DNA from: Hymenolepis diminuta
Lineage: Eukaryota; Platyhelminthes; Cestoda; Cyclophyllidea; Hymenolepididae
Length of the DNA stretch: 64,000 nt
NCBI GenBank assembly: GCA_900708905.1
Contig: CAADRB010000017.1
Location: 793,699 to 857,698, forward strand
Direction of reading: 5' to 3'
Positions 1-12,300 of this stretch are shown piece by piece. Both the position numbers and the translations under genes were made by a program. Each line of letters opens with the position of its first letter. Position 1 is the stretch's first letter. A model generated the notes under the pieces. It did not search any database and was not told the origin of the DNA. It worked only from the letters and a program-made list of their open reading frames with translations.

Positions 1-808
1 CTCAATCTTAACTGACAGCGATGAGAAGTGGTGCCTCCTTTACAACAATGTTAAACGCACAAGACAGTGTCTAAGTCAAGACATTGGTTCAAAGCCAATT
101 CCATTTCCAAACCGAGTGGAAGTGGAAGTGAAAGTGGAAGTGTAAGTGGACTCGAGAAATGTCCTTTTGTGTATGTGTGCATAGTGGGATTAGATGGTGG
201 GATTAAATGTTGGGATCAGATGGTGGGTGGGAAGTGTTTGTTATGAAGTAATGGGTGACAATCAAACAATAGCATGTGGAGTTTACTGTCAGCAGCTAAC
301 TCGTTGAAAAGCAGTTAACGGAAGGCAGGAACAACGGCCTTCTTTGATCAATCGAAGAGGAGTGATTCTGCACCATCACAATGCTAGACCCCACACTTCT
401 GACAACCAGAGCAACCAAAAGTCTCGTTGAAGAATTAGACTGGGAGGTCATGCAACACCCACCATATCGGGAGAATATGTTCACGATCTAGCACCAATTG
501 ACTGTCATCTTTTCAGGAGCATACAGGAGCATTCATTGAAAGGGACTTCAAAGGCTGACTTCAAGAGAAGAGAGGAGAGGAGGAGAGAAGAAAAGAGAAG
601 AGAGGAGGTGGAAAAGAGGAAGCTAGTTTCTTGTTTTGAGTTAAAAGTGGGGAAAATTCTATGAAGAAGTAATGAGAAAGCTTGTGACAAGATGGGAAGA
701 TGTAAGTAATGAAGTGGTGACTATGTTGAACACTAAATAAATATATTTGTGACAAAATGTTCACTTTAATTCAAATTAACAATGGATTGATCTTCTGGTA
801 CAACCTGA
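1..808 (+). mobile_element. Decayed mariner-type DNA transposon, copy A (5' part outside the window)
   Basis: The sequence at 1-117 encodes the mariner transposase block ITDSDEKW-like (seen as LTDSDEKW) followed by a KRTRQCLSQD stretch, containing the first catalytic Asp. Near 345-400 another frame reads INRRGVILHHHNARPH, matching the mariner motif HDNARPH, but the second catalytic Asp is His. Near 480-520 DLAPIDCHLF matches the third catalytic block. These blocks are in different frames with stops between them, so this is a dead element. A GTGGAA-type hexanucleotide run interrupts the coding region at 115-149, and a purine-rich GA tract lies at 562-625. The 3' end (about 789-808) matches the inverted terminal repeat of copy B with one or two mismatches. 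Copies B and C are close relatives. The 5' half lies outside the window. Confidence 0.8.
115..149. repeat. GTGGAA-type hexanucleotide microsatellite inside mariner copy A
   Basis: An imperfect run of GTGGAA/GTGAAA/GTGTAA units interrupts the transposase reading region. In copy C the N gap starts at exactly the base where this run begins in copy A, which suggests the same microsatellite caused that gap. Confidence 0.75.
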
Positions 809-3800
809 TGCATGAAGTTAGTGAGGAAAATGTTTAGAACTGGGAATAGTATTTAACTGTAAAATCATTTTTAGTTATATCAGGTAGGTAAACATTTGAC
901 TGCCATAAAAATCGCAAATATTCTATTGTTTGAGCGAATACATGAATATTTAGCGCTTAAAATGAATGGCTCGTGATTCCAATAAATTAATGAGAAAATC
1001 AGTCGGGGAGAAACGAAATACCCATAACAAACATTGGCAAGTTATTTATTAAACCGAGCGTCTTGAACGCCAATTCTCTAATAACCTTCATGTTTCAAAA
1101 TAGGCGTAGTTTCTTTCCTTCTTAAATCCTAGAATGGGGAGAATGAAACAAACCTAAAGCGGAGGGTGGTGCTATTCTGAATCACCTAACTGTTTTCTTA
1201 AAGTAGAATGCCATTTAAGAGGGCAGAAGTTCGGGTTGTGAATCCTAAATGCAAATAAGTATCATGAAAGGGATGGAAGGACGCGAGGTACAATTTTACA
1301 TTAAATCTATTTGCATAATCCTTTAGTTTGCGAATTCTGTGGCCTGAAAGGCAGAAATATTACGGAAGAGAAGTCAGTTAAAATTTCAATTTCTTCATCC
1401 TACAGGAGTATTCTTACAGTAGCATTTTTCTATTTTTTGTTAGGTGCTACTTTCTTAGTCACCTATCTAACTTGCATTCAGTTGCTATACTCTTAAGAGG
1501 GTAGCGGAATCAAATCCTGCGGTGTTGATGACCAACCTCACTAATCTATATTGAATTAAAGACTCTTTTCTCGTGAAAATAATGTTTTCCAAGCAGTTTT
1601 TAAAACTTTTGGTTAATAAGCCTTCTGATAAACTTTATGAAAACTCCATTATCTTTTCTGTAAAAGCATGGCTTATTCTGGAAGCAGAGGACCCTGTTCT
1701 TGACAAGTGATCTTGACAGATAGAAGATGTCCTGGATCCCTTCTTTTAAGAAACTGGTATTCTGCCACCCATCTTGTTGACCAATATTAACCAGTATAGT
1801 TAGCCTTCTACGTCTGTGAATGTACACTGGTGAGCATCGATCTTGCGTCCTCTGAATTAGGGAACTTACACGTTAACTACAGTTCTACATGTACAAAAGA
1901 GCTCTCTTTTACAATATTGCAAAAAAAAATAAATTCAGAATAAAGCATAACTAATTGGAATGGTTGTAATTGTTACTTAAATGTCCAATTAAACCAGCCT
2001 ATCAGGATGCAAATTAGTCCTTTTTTAGTGGCATATTCAAAATCCTATAAGTTCTGCTACTATGTTATTCTAGGCTTTAACGTTGGACGGATAAACAGGT
2101 CACCTTAATTGCTCCTTCAACAAGTTGGTTAGTCGTGGGTTGATAACTGTCATTGGTTAATGTTAGGAAATTTGTGCTATTAACTACTTGTTGAATGGGG
2201 AAAAGAAGAGATCTCTCCGTTTTATGCGATGCATTAATTTTTTATCAAATTAAACACTCACAATGGTCTCGAATTGATACAAATTTTAGAATAAAAATTT
2301 CATTATTGATTAAAATGACATTATTTAATGATGATCCCTTAATATTTATCAGCATGGGGTTTTCTTATTCATGAGTGCTTCAAGACTAATGGCTGATGAA
2401 ATCTGATGAAAAATACTATTTTATCGAATTTAACACTTCTAACCTTATTAAAAGATATACTAACATTAACTAACGTGGTTAAAAGAAAGACATCCTGGGG
2501 CCGCTCTAATGAGGCAATTTATATTATCCTCCTTGTTGACTAAAAGTAACCATTATAGATGACTATGCAAAATCACTGATTTCATGACCTTTGACATGAC
2601 AAAAGTGCTCACTGACAACAAAGTATATTAAGGATACTTCCAATTAAATATGGGGAATAACTTTATGAATTTTCAGTAGTTTGCCATTTTGAGCTATTTT
2701 TACACCTAGGTTTGCATTTATTGACCTGTCTTGCAGATATGTGAAGAAACGTCTTTAGGATTGAAGGAAGGGGAGTGGGAGATGGTGAACGAAAGAATTA
2801 AGGTCACAAGACGTGATAAAAGTGCACTCCCTTCAAAATTAAAATTCGCCATTAAGACTAAAAGAATATCAAGATCGACACGCCACACGAGTGTGAACTT
2901 TTACCTGCAGTTTCTTAAACAGCTTAGAGTGCCTTAAGTTTTGAACAACAGTTTCTGGTGGTCTTTGACCAATTTTCGAATATTTAAACATCTAAAGAAG
3001 TATAAAAATCTTTCTTCATTTCTTGAACTAAATTAATGCTTGAACTCTTCAAATTAATAAGATCAAATATATAATGTATTAACTATCTTAGCATAAAATG
3101 AATATAATCTAAATCGTGTATAATGGGATTGGAAGGAGATTGTTACATTTTTCTATTTCGAAATTCCTCCCTTCATCCAAGACGATAGATTAGAAGACCA
3201 ACTTTATTCACCTGGACTATCCTGGACTAACCCAGTCTGAATTATGACATTCAATTTGGTTTTCAAATTACATAGAGTAGGCGTGTTCAAATACGAGGAA
3301 GAACAGTGGAATAACGTCTATCATTGGCATAGAGTTTCATCTAGTATTTAACTATGGAAAGTTAGAGGAAAAGGTCACTAAAATGTCATAACCCCCATTA
3401 TAATACGAGTTCTATCATTAGCATTGTTAAAACTAAGAATTCAAAATTTTTCTGTGTTGATCAATCAGTGAAATAAAAAAATGATCATTGACAACAGTCT
3501 GATCACCCGGATACAGCTGTTTAGAACATTTCAACATACTCAACTTTAAAATACAGATCGTAAACCGTTTGGTACAAAGTAAATATACTTCCAAATTTCA
3601 CAATGAAGGACGGTAATAAATGGTTATTTAAAGACGTCATCACAAAAGATTGAAGTTATCTAGTTTTTGGAGAGTTTAACAGTAACAGTTTTAGTACACA
3701 AAAATAAGTTTTCTTCACAAACCAGTCATTTTGAAAGCTTAATAATTTCTTCCTTATTAAGCAAATGATGGGATCCGGGGGATGGAGGGGGGTGAGAGGA

Positions 3801-5218
3801 GAGGGGAAAGGAGGGGAACTAAGACGGTGTGAAATCAAGTGTAAGAAATCGGAGTCTTCACCTCCAGTGTTTTCTTAATATGTAATAATATCTTCAGAAT
3901 GCGAGTGTTCGACCCCCTAATACCCAGAGGTGTGAAGAAAAGGGAGTGCGAGATAAAATCATTAATTCGATTTGTTTAGCTGACCATAAGGTTCGTCAGT
4001 TCGATGTCTTATGTTAAAATTAGGCTGTTAAATGAAGTAATTATATCTTTTTCTTCCATTACCCTACCTGATCTGCGTTATTAGATCACACATCTGTCCA
4101 TTTGATCAAAAAGACCTGTGCTACAGTTCATTTATAAATATCGATTGTGTAAGTCTATATTATATGCTGGAGAAGGGAAGAAGTATTTTTTGGGTTTTTG
4201 TTTTGAGAAGAAGGAATTTATTTTTAGTTCATATAACAAGTTAAGATTCTTAAAGCCTTCTTTTCTAGCCAAGTAAGCAGTGAGAAACAATAACCAACCT
4301 CTCTATTTACTAATATGACAACCCAATCCTCCTCATTATAACCATGGAGGAAAAATAAAGCGCATCGTTACCCTTTCTGGATAGACATTATCTGAGAAAC
4401 TTTGGTGAAGAGATGATATATATTTTGGTACAGTTCAAACACCTCGGGTTGAAAAAATACTGGAGGTCATTCAATAAGAATTGGAAGTGTTCATTGAAAT
4501 ACTTTTAAAAAATTCCCTGGCGCCACAATACGCCTTTCAGTAACTCATTAATCACAATATAATTTAACACTTTGAATTCAAATTTGAAGCTCAGCTTTTA
4601 ACTCTGCATTGATTTTCAATCTTCCTCAATTGAATTATTGCATTCCGTCGCATTTTCTTCTTCAGAAATAATTTATCAGTCAATTCTAGTTCCTTTAATA
4701 GCCTAAAAAAGCCCACATTCTGGAACCGAATACAACAAGCTTACAAATAATAAAGGGGCTATGCCATTTTGCCACCAGATGTAAGCTTTCGTATGATCCT
4801 CCCGAAATCAAGGAATACAAAATGAAGAGAAAATAGGCGTCTCTAAAATATTTTTATAAATGAATGAAATATTAAAATTCAAAACCGGAAAAGAGATCGG
4901 ATCTAAAGATGAGGGTATCAGAATACATTCAAGGTAATCATTGAGTTTCGTAGGCCTCCCTAATTAAAATCTGCTAGAGCTTGGAAGCTATGAATCCTTT
5001 TGTCCAACTTGTAATCCACTGAAATTTACTCTCTATAAATTATTTGATAAGTCTGACTCTCAGGTTCAAATAGATTCAAATTCAGGAGCAGCATATGAAA
5101 AAATCCCAATCCACAACTTCGCCCCTACCGCTATTCAGACTAGTTGCCCGCGATGACAGGTGAAAATCTCTTCGGGTGAAAGACTTATCGTCAATTCGAT
5201 CTACGAGTGCTCAACTTT

Positions 5219-5235
5219 CACACACACACACACAC
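5219..5235. repeat. CA dinucleotide microsatellite
   Basis: A perfect CA run of about eight units, followed by CTCTCACACA. It sits at the edge of a GC-richer, G/A-skewed stretch that extends to about 5420. Confidence 0.9.
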
Positions 5236-6302
5236 TCTCACACAATGCGAGAATGGGATGGATGGGTGGGCTGAGTAGGGGGAGGGGTGAGATGGCTTAA
5301 AGGGGGAAGAATATCTGATTCCCTCTCTCTCCCAATGTGCATTCACTAGTGTCTCCTCCTGCCTCCAACACACTCATTCACAAGAGACGCGATGCTCTCA
5401 ACAAAAGAGCCAACAACCTTATCTCAAATTGGACATCTGTTACACTTCGAGATATGTAAGCTCCGATATATTTATAGGATTTTGGAGGTGTACTCTCGCT
5501 TAGAGAGAGAAAGTCTAAGATTCTCTGGCTAACTTTTTTTCTGCTTCATTTAAAATTTGCGCTGAGGCATTTACTGTTATGTTCTGTTGATTTAACCAGA
5601 TTCTTATAAGCCACAAATCCTACCACGTTTAATCTATCAGACCTATTTTAACTGGTTTGTTAAGTGAATGCAAATTTTTGCCCTTGAAAATGGAAATATT
5701 GAGCAATTGTCCTCCAAATGCAATAAAGGCTAATCTTCAATCGAGCTGAAACTCCTCAGTATCACAAATTGTAAAGACATCAAAAGCAAAGTGATATCAG
5801 TCATAACCCGAATTTTATAGAAATCCTTAGATTGATGTCCACATTCTCGTATTTTAATTCCTCCCTCCAAATTTTGTCTTTATTACAACCTTTTATTCAA
5901 AGAGAGTGGTAATATTTACTGAAACACAATTCAGATAGGGTAGGTATGAAACCCAGTCTTACAAATTTAGGCAGGTCAGCTTCCGTATTTTAACAAACGA
6001 TAGTTTGTGAAACTTCTAAAACAGATATTAATGTAGACAGTTAACTATCTCCTTAACTGATCTCCTAATGAACCAATCGCTTTCAAGCGGAAAAGATTCT
6101 AGTTTCTGGGCAGAGATTGCCCATATATTTGAATCTTATTTTTCTCCAAAGAATGAAATATTATAATCCGTACTCTTTTTCTCTAACTTGGACCTTTTAT
6201 ACGCTATACTCGAAAATTGTTTATTACTAGCCAGTAGTACGTCAATTACACGAAATTTTCTGAGTTCTCTAGTCTTTTAATATATACTTAAATAACGTTG
6301 AT

Positions 6303-6358
6303 TCGTAGTGGCCAGCGTGCACGTTTGCCAAATCAGAGGTCACGAGATTACTGCCCAT
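6303..6358 (+). repeat. tRNA-Gly-like relic, possibly a SINE head
   Basis: TGGCCAGCGTGC at 6309-6320 resembles a Pol III A box. The following TTGCCAA fits an anticodon loop with GCC (Gly), and AGAGGTCACGAGATTACTGCC has the layout of a variable arm plus a damaged T arm; the invariant GTTCGA of the B box is mutated. No clean acceptor stem is seen. It is most likely a decayed tRNA-derived SINE or tRNA pseudogene, and chance resemblance remains possible. Confidence 0.35.
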
Positions 6359-6789
6359 ATTGGTGCATATCCCGTAGTGTGAGTGACCAACAAAAAAGAT
6401 GATAGAGTATGAACTCATATATCCCCAAGACACCTACCTAATTCAAGTAGTCTGAAAAATTCTCCTATTGGCCTGACCTCATCTTCATGAGGAAAATTTT
6501 TCAGGCTACCCCTCTTTGTTTTGATAAGATTGTGACCTAAATGGTTTTCAATCTAGAAGGTGAATAGCCTGAGACGCAAATATTTAATATTAAGGGCTGG
6601 TCTTACATCCCGATGAATGAATTGCGCTTTTGTGGTGGAATAAAACGGATGAGCCTAACTTAGATCAAATGCTATATTATTCCTCGGGTAACCTCTAAGT
6701 ACCCATGCTTAGAGACGGCTTGATTTGGTATCATTTTTATAAAATGAATTTCGGCCAATTCTAAGATCGGGTAAGTTATCGATTATACA

Positions 6790-6960
6790 TTGAAAGCATT
6801 TATCGAAGCTGTCCCTCTGTACGGTTTATCGCGGATGATGAAGACTGTCCAGAATACTGTTTGAAGAATGACGCTTGGATTGTATATCAGGAGACAGATG
6901 AACGCTAAATTCCTGGCAGAAAAAGTCCAACGGAGAAACCTTGCCACATAACTACAATGA
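6790..6960 (+). mobile_element. Possible relic of a non-LTR retrotransposon reverse transcriptase
   Basis: At 6790-6828 the plus strand reads LKAFIEAVPLYGL, resembling the block near the end of LINE reverse transcriptases (L..F...V...LYG.E.W). Downstream, LD and ALN-like fragments appear in shifted frames. The reading frame is broken at once, so at most this is a fossil. A short motif only, hence low confidence. Confidence 0.3.
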
Positions 6961-8915
6961 CTAAGATTTAGCCCAGGGACGGGTCTTCATAGAGAAAATG
7001 GTATATCCTCAAAAATGCCATTGAAATCTCACTTACTAAAAGTGAGTGCCTTTAAATCCGCACAGATAAAGAGTTGGTTGAGACAACTTCAAGCGAACGC
7101 CAAATAGATATTTTGTGAGGAAGACGAAAGCTGGGCAATGAATATCAAAAAGAATTCTATTCTTCGCATTACTGACAAGCAAACACGACTAAAAGGTGAG
7201 CAATGGGGAAATTGCTGAAGTCATTTGCTCAGCAAAGAAGGCATTGGAGGATAGAGCCCCACAAACCCAAAAGATGATCTACTAACTGGCAGACTCCATT
7301 GTCCAGTAGATGAATGTTCCTTATGTATCTTATGTAAAAAGAGGATGGCTGCGAAATCACATGAAAACAAGTTATCCAGATGATGATCAGAGAGGACAAG
7401 TCAGATCGAAATTCAAATTAAAGGAAACGCTTGAACTGATGATCCTGGAATTCAGATGATGAAGGATCTTCTTGATTCCCTTACTTTTACTGCCCTGTAC
7501 ACAGCCTCAGAGAATAGAACTTTATGAACTTTTATTTCTCAAGTGTGATTACATGTTTCTCCTTGATGAATAATTGCAGGGCATTTTAGTCCTTCCATGG
7601 GAAATAAGCAAAATTGTTTTACTCACAATCAATCGATGCATTACAAGTATTATTACTGCCCACATTAATAGAGCGAATACTTATGATATAGCATCTGAAT
7701 AGCTGAAAGAGTAAAAGAGTCAGGCACGAATCGAATAAGTGAATGTTAAGATCTTACTTTCATATCTCCTCAAAAGGAGCGAAACTCACTTTCCAGTATT
7801 CAAATTTCCTCAAACCAAATCTTCATTATTTGAATTCTGAACTCATTGCCAGGATATCCGGATAATGGTAACCACTTGATTTAATGCAGTTTTTGGTCAT
7901 GCCAATCCACTTATATCTTCTTGAGGTAAGAGCATATTCGGTACCAATTTCCTAAATTGGATGATATCTCATTTAAATCGGAATGGCGTCTGACTTCATT
8001 CCTGGAATTATTTCTTAAATGAGAGAGTGCAACTCAATACATCACACCAAGATAATGATCACCTTCACATACTAAGTGAATGACCACACGAAAGATTAAG
8101 TCAACCTTTAATATTTGGCATCTAGTATCCAGTTTGCTAACGACCTATGCAAAAGTGCGTTCATTTCGAGCTTTGTAAGTTCAGCATATTGTAGCACGGA
8201 AAACTACACTTCTTTGTCATTAAACTAATTTCATGCAGTATTAGTGTACAGAAATTGTCTCCTCTAACAGTCCAAGACGTATATCTCTACCAATGAGGTT
8301 TTAACTTGCTTCAACTATTTCAGAAAGACCATTAAATAATGTTACTTGACAAAAGGAATACAAACGAATCCTCAAAATGTACGCTCTCAGCAATTAGTAT
8401 CCGGTTACCTGCAAAATTAATTTTAATAGAACTTAAATTCTCAAATATTACAAACTTTCCATGTCAAGAATAATGGAGCACTATTCACATCCCTATGTCT
8501 TGAGAAATTTCTCCATTTCAAGAGCAGTATCTTCGAGTTTTGATGTGCTCCCATATATTTTAAAGCTAGTTCTCTCCCTGTTCATTCAGCATTTTAATGT
8601 GAACTCTAACTGATCCTTTTGGTATTAAATTGAATACATTTTGATTAAAAAGTGGTTTTCACGGCATCAATATCCACTGAAAATAGATATATAAGGTCCA
8701 CTATTTGTATAGAAACTTTACAAATTAAGGAAAAGTTTATCATCCAAATTTGAATATATTTTGCGTTGAATTTAGAATAGCAACCATGAAAATAAAATCT
8801 ATTAAAAGTAAACTTTTCACGATAAAAATCAGTTTAGCATATTTCAGCAGTGCAAAACAGCTTGCTTGGTCGACCAGCACGCACTTTCCCATTCACACTC
8901 AATGCGCGACCTGTG

Positions 8916-8975
8916 ATTGGTCAACGGTATTGGGTGGCCAATTAAAATACGCCAAAGCGCGTATGGAGCTATAAA
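8916..8975 (+). promoter_or_regulatory. Core promoter of the scratch-like gene: CCAAT cluster plus TATA box
   Basis: Three NF-Y-type CCAAT elements lie within 27 bp: ATTGG at 8916-8920 and 8929-8933 (inverted) and CCAAT at 8938-8942. A TATAAA box follows at 8970-8975. The usual TATA-to-start distance would place transcription start near 9000, giving a 5' UTR of about 90 nt before the ATG at 9090. The stretch is GC-richer than its surroundings. This is motif-based inference; no transcript data are available here. Confidence 0.6.
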
Positions 8976-9073
8976 TTGCTTGAGACAAATACAATCGTGG
9001 TTATTTTAACGCTACTTGTTTCACTTTTTGAATAAGTTGCTCTAAAACTACTGATCTATTAGCATTTGCATTA

Positions 9074-9121
9074 ATGCGAAATTCTCAATATGATGTTTCC
9101 GACGACGAATCCTTTGAATAA
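9074..9121 (+). CDS. Upstream ORF overlapping the scratch start codon
   Basis: An ATG 16 nt upstream of the main start opens a 15-codon frame ([15 protein letters not shown], then TAA) that overlaps the main ORF in a different frame. Its context is weak (T at -3), whereas the main ATG has A at -3, so leaky scanning would still allow main-ORF translation. If it lies on the mRNA, it would be expected to dampen initiation. Whether it is translated cannot be seen from sequence. Confidence 0.35.
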   Translation: MRNSQYDVSDDESFE

Positions 9122-9354
9122 TCCAATCTCACCATTTATCCCCCCCTTTCTCGGTCCTTTTAGTCAACAAAATCAGTCATTTCCCTTTCCTGGAATTCCA
9201 AATTTCTTTCCGCAACCGCCTGCCTATGACCTTAATGAGAAAACTTTCACACAATTTCTTCAGGCCCTGCGCTTTCAAATGCAAACTGACGTTAATGCAC
9301 TTTCGTCTTCAACTTCCCCCTCCACTATTTCACCGATAGCGGCTATTCCAGAAA
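9090..9354 (+). CDS. scrt: scratch exon 1
   Basis: Codes for the N-terminal 88 residues plus one base of codon 89. The first two codons are both ATG. The 3' border is CCAGAAA/GTGAGT. The encoded segment is low-complexity ([25 protein letters not shown]) and has no recognised domain, so exon 1 rests on frame compatibility, the promoter directly upstream and the strong donor site. Confidence 0.7.
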
Positions 9355-12300
9355 GTGAGTTTTTCTGATTTTTCCAATTATTAATTTATTTTGAAGGTGT
9401 CAAGGAGTCAAAGAGTTTTACCAAATTTGATGTTTATATTCGGGTTGTAAAATATCTATTGAACGAGTAGTTAAGGTTTCAAAATTCAAATTTTTTGATG
9501 CGTCACTGTAATACTGAGCTAAGTAGAGTCCAAGATATCCTATGCTTATTGACCGGTCATTTAAATATTATGATCGGAAAAGCCAATTTAAAAAATTTTT
9601 CTTCGTCCAAAGGTGGTGAAAGCATAATGATCTTATGATATGCGATAGCAATCATGATCTCAGCATGGTAGAAATGCTTCTCTCGTTACATTGGATGTTG
9701 AAGGTAGTTTAGGTTTAAATGACATGGTGTATCATCACAAGTTTATTTTATAATTTTGATTTGACTTAAAAACAAAATCCTAGCACGAATTCTGCGTATT
9801 TTACCATAGATATAAAATTTCCTGATGGTATCTGCAACGAATCCAGTTGTATCAAAATCTATCTCCGAGAACTTTTAGGTTATGTATCTGAAAATAGTTC
9901 TTGGAAGGTACTGATTTCATGATTATTGGGTAATTTGATTGTTTTATTGCTTGCAATTGGTCACTAATATATTTAGCTTCTGTCGGATTTCAGCTAATTA
10001 TTTCATTTAACATTTCTACACTGAGAAATAATAAGTTTTCATTCTTATAACAAGATGGATGTCCTGTAAGTGAAAATGATATTGAAACCAATGGTTGCTT
10101 AACACATTGATAAAATTTTTCTGTAATAATCTTATCCATTAAATTAAAACTTTTTAATAGAATATAAAAATTTAAACTTGCCATTCGGACTGACCTTAAA
10201 GTGTCACTTTAACCGCAAAAAAGCAATCGCTACAAATCATAATCGAGTTCGCACGCTTGCTGCATAAGGTCTAAAAATTATGTTCCTCAACACGTGTCAA
10301 GAGGACGGGAGAGAGGGAAGTTTTACAGCAATTCATTTAACTCCCACAAACTCAATTACCGGAAGCCCGGTGGCATGTCGTGGATGTATCAAAAGTGACA
10401 CGCGACATTGGCCCTTCTCATTCATCCCATAGGTGTCCGAATCCTAAGGGAGAAGGGGTGACTTAAGATTCCCCCTTCCCCTACCATAACCAGCTGCCTT
10501 TAACTTCACAGCACAGATTCAATTCATTCTCCCATAAGGGGGAAGTGGAAATTGGGATTATCCATTGGGTTTGGATGAGTGCCACCTGCCTTCTACACCG
10601 ACACCACTGTTTGAGTCGTCTCTAGGGAAGCCTACTGGATTTGGTGTGAGTAGAGCTGAGATTTTGCATGGGCTTCTGATTTGATCTTGTCTCTCGTGGC
10701 CGCTGAATCACACATCAGCAGATGTATAGGCTAACAATAGGGATGAATTTTACTGCTGAATAATTGATTCTCTCCGTCCCAGCCTGCGGTTTTCAGTCAC
10801 GCGACTGATTTGAAATCAGGGTCTATATAGGTTTATTCAAGTTTGTTTGATAAATATTGAAGTAAATGTGAATTTGAATTCTCTTTTGATAACTCGAAAA
10901 AGTTTTAGAATGGAGAAGGGAGATTAAATGCAGTCGCATTCTAGAGTAGATGGAGAATGGATAGGTTTCTCGATCTTTTTTAGCCTGAAGAAGTTAGGAG
11001 TAAGTCAGTTACGCTTAACGGATAAACACGATTTTCTCTTATCTAACGTAAAGGAAGGGGATTATTAACATCAACATTCTGAGCTTTACAGAATTCCTTG
11101 TATTGACTCCTTAATTCCCCTCGGATTGTTGTTTGCCTTCCCAGAACAATTATTTCGAAAAATTATTGTGACATTCATCAATCCTGGAGTGATATGTATA
11201 ATTTTACAATTTGAATCGGGCTGTGAAATGCGTGTTTTAATCTATTTAAATTGAATTATGGTAAGATTTTCAGTTCTTCAACTGCTCTGGTCGCTCCCAC
11301 AATTTCGATATTCCCCTATATATATATCACACAGGAGATATAATATTAATAAAATGGAGCTTTTTACAGCTGAATAATCATCTCATTTTCCTTTCCTTAT
11401 GTTTCTCATGGAAAAATAAGTATTGGGATCGAGTATACACGTCATGTAGCAACGATAATGGCGCCATATTGACCTTCCAAAGTGCTATTAACCTATATAG
11501 ATCTCAATGTGTCCCGTAACCACCCCACATAGTTCAGTTGCACTCATATCTGACGAAGACTAGTGTCACTTTAGTGTTTGCACAATTTAAAGAATAAAAT
11601 GGAAATGCAAGCAGGCTTTTAGGCTTTCCCTTTCATGGCACTAGGGAAATCTCCGCTTTAAGATTTGCCCTTCAGTATCATCAAAAACTGTAAGAGTCGT
11701 ATATCTTTCTGTTCATTGTGAGTTTTTGATGGAAATAATAGTTATACAGAAGGCCAGTTTATTTTAAGCTGAACTGCTGTCATCTTTGTTAGGTGAATCA
11801 TCGGCACCGGCTTGTAACTAGCTATATTACGTTTTAATAATTCATTGCCATTTGACAAATAATATCGAAACGTTTCCTGCTTATATACAGCATCTCCTCC
11901 AATTGCTTCTTCATTAAATCGGCTCTGGAGAAGGTCTGGGTAGCAACCGGAACTCGAGCAGCAGCAGCAATTAAAATGCACCGTTTATTAGGGTTAAAAA
12001 AGCATGCACCTCACCGAGGTCACAAGCAGTATTCATACCAAGATTTTTTCGCATTAGTTCCATACAAACAGGTAATGATGACCCTAGAGAGAGACATCAG
12101 GTGCCTACCCAGGACACGCCAAATGGCTGAAGCGTAGGATGGAAGGGGTGGAAACTGATCATAAAATTGTGTCGTTTGACAAGTTCACGTGCATCGATTT
12201 GACAAGTTTAGTATCTCCTTTCCTGTTAACTTAATCTTCAATTAAAGTTGAATTTCTGTCTATAGTATGGGTAATTTTCCTTTTGCTGACTAGTTTCCAA

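Larger units (their letters stand above)
809..8869. other. Intergenic DNA without a supportable gene
   Basis: AT-rich sequence with stops in all frames and only short chance ORFs. Within it I see a CA microsatellite (5219-5235), a GC-richer purine/pyrimidine-skewed stretch (about 5200-5420), a tRNA-Gly-like relic (about 6303-6358) and a possible non-LTR retrotransposon relic (from about 6790), each listed separately. Nothing else is recognisable. Confidence 0.6.

Noticed and set aside
1500..1560. GGAATCAAATCCTGCGG resembles a tRNA B box
   Set aside because: There is no A box, anticodon arm or acceptor pairing upstream at the right distance.
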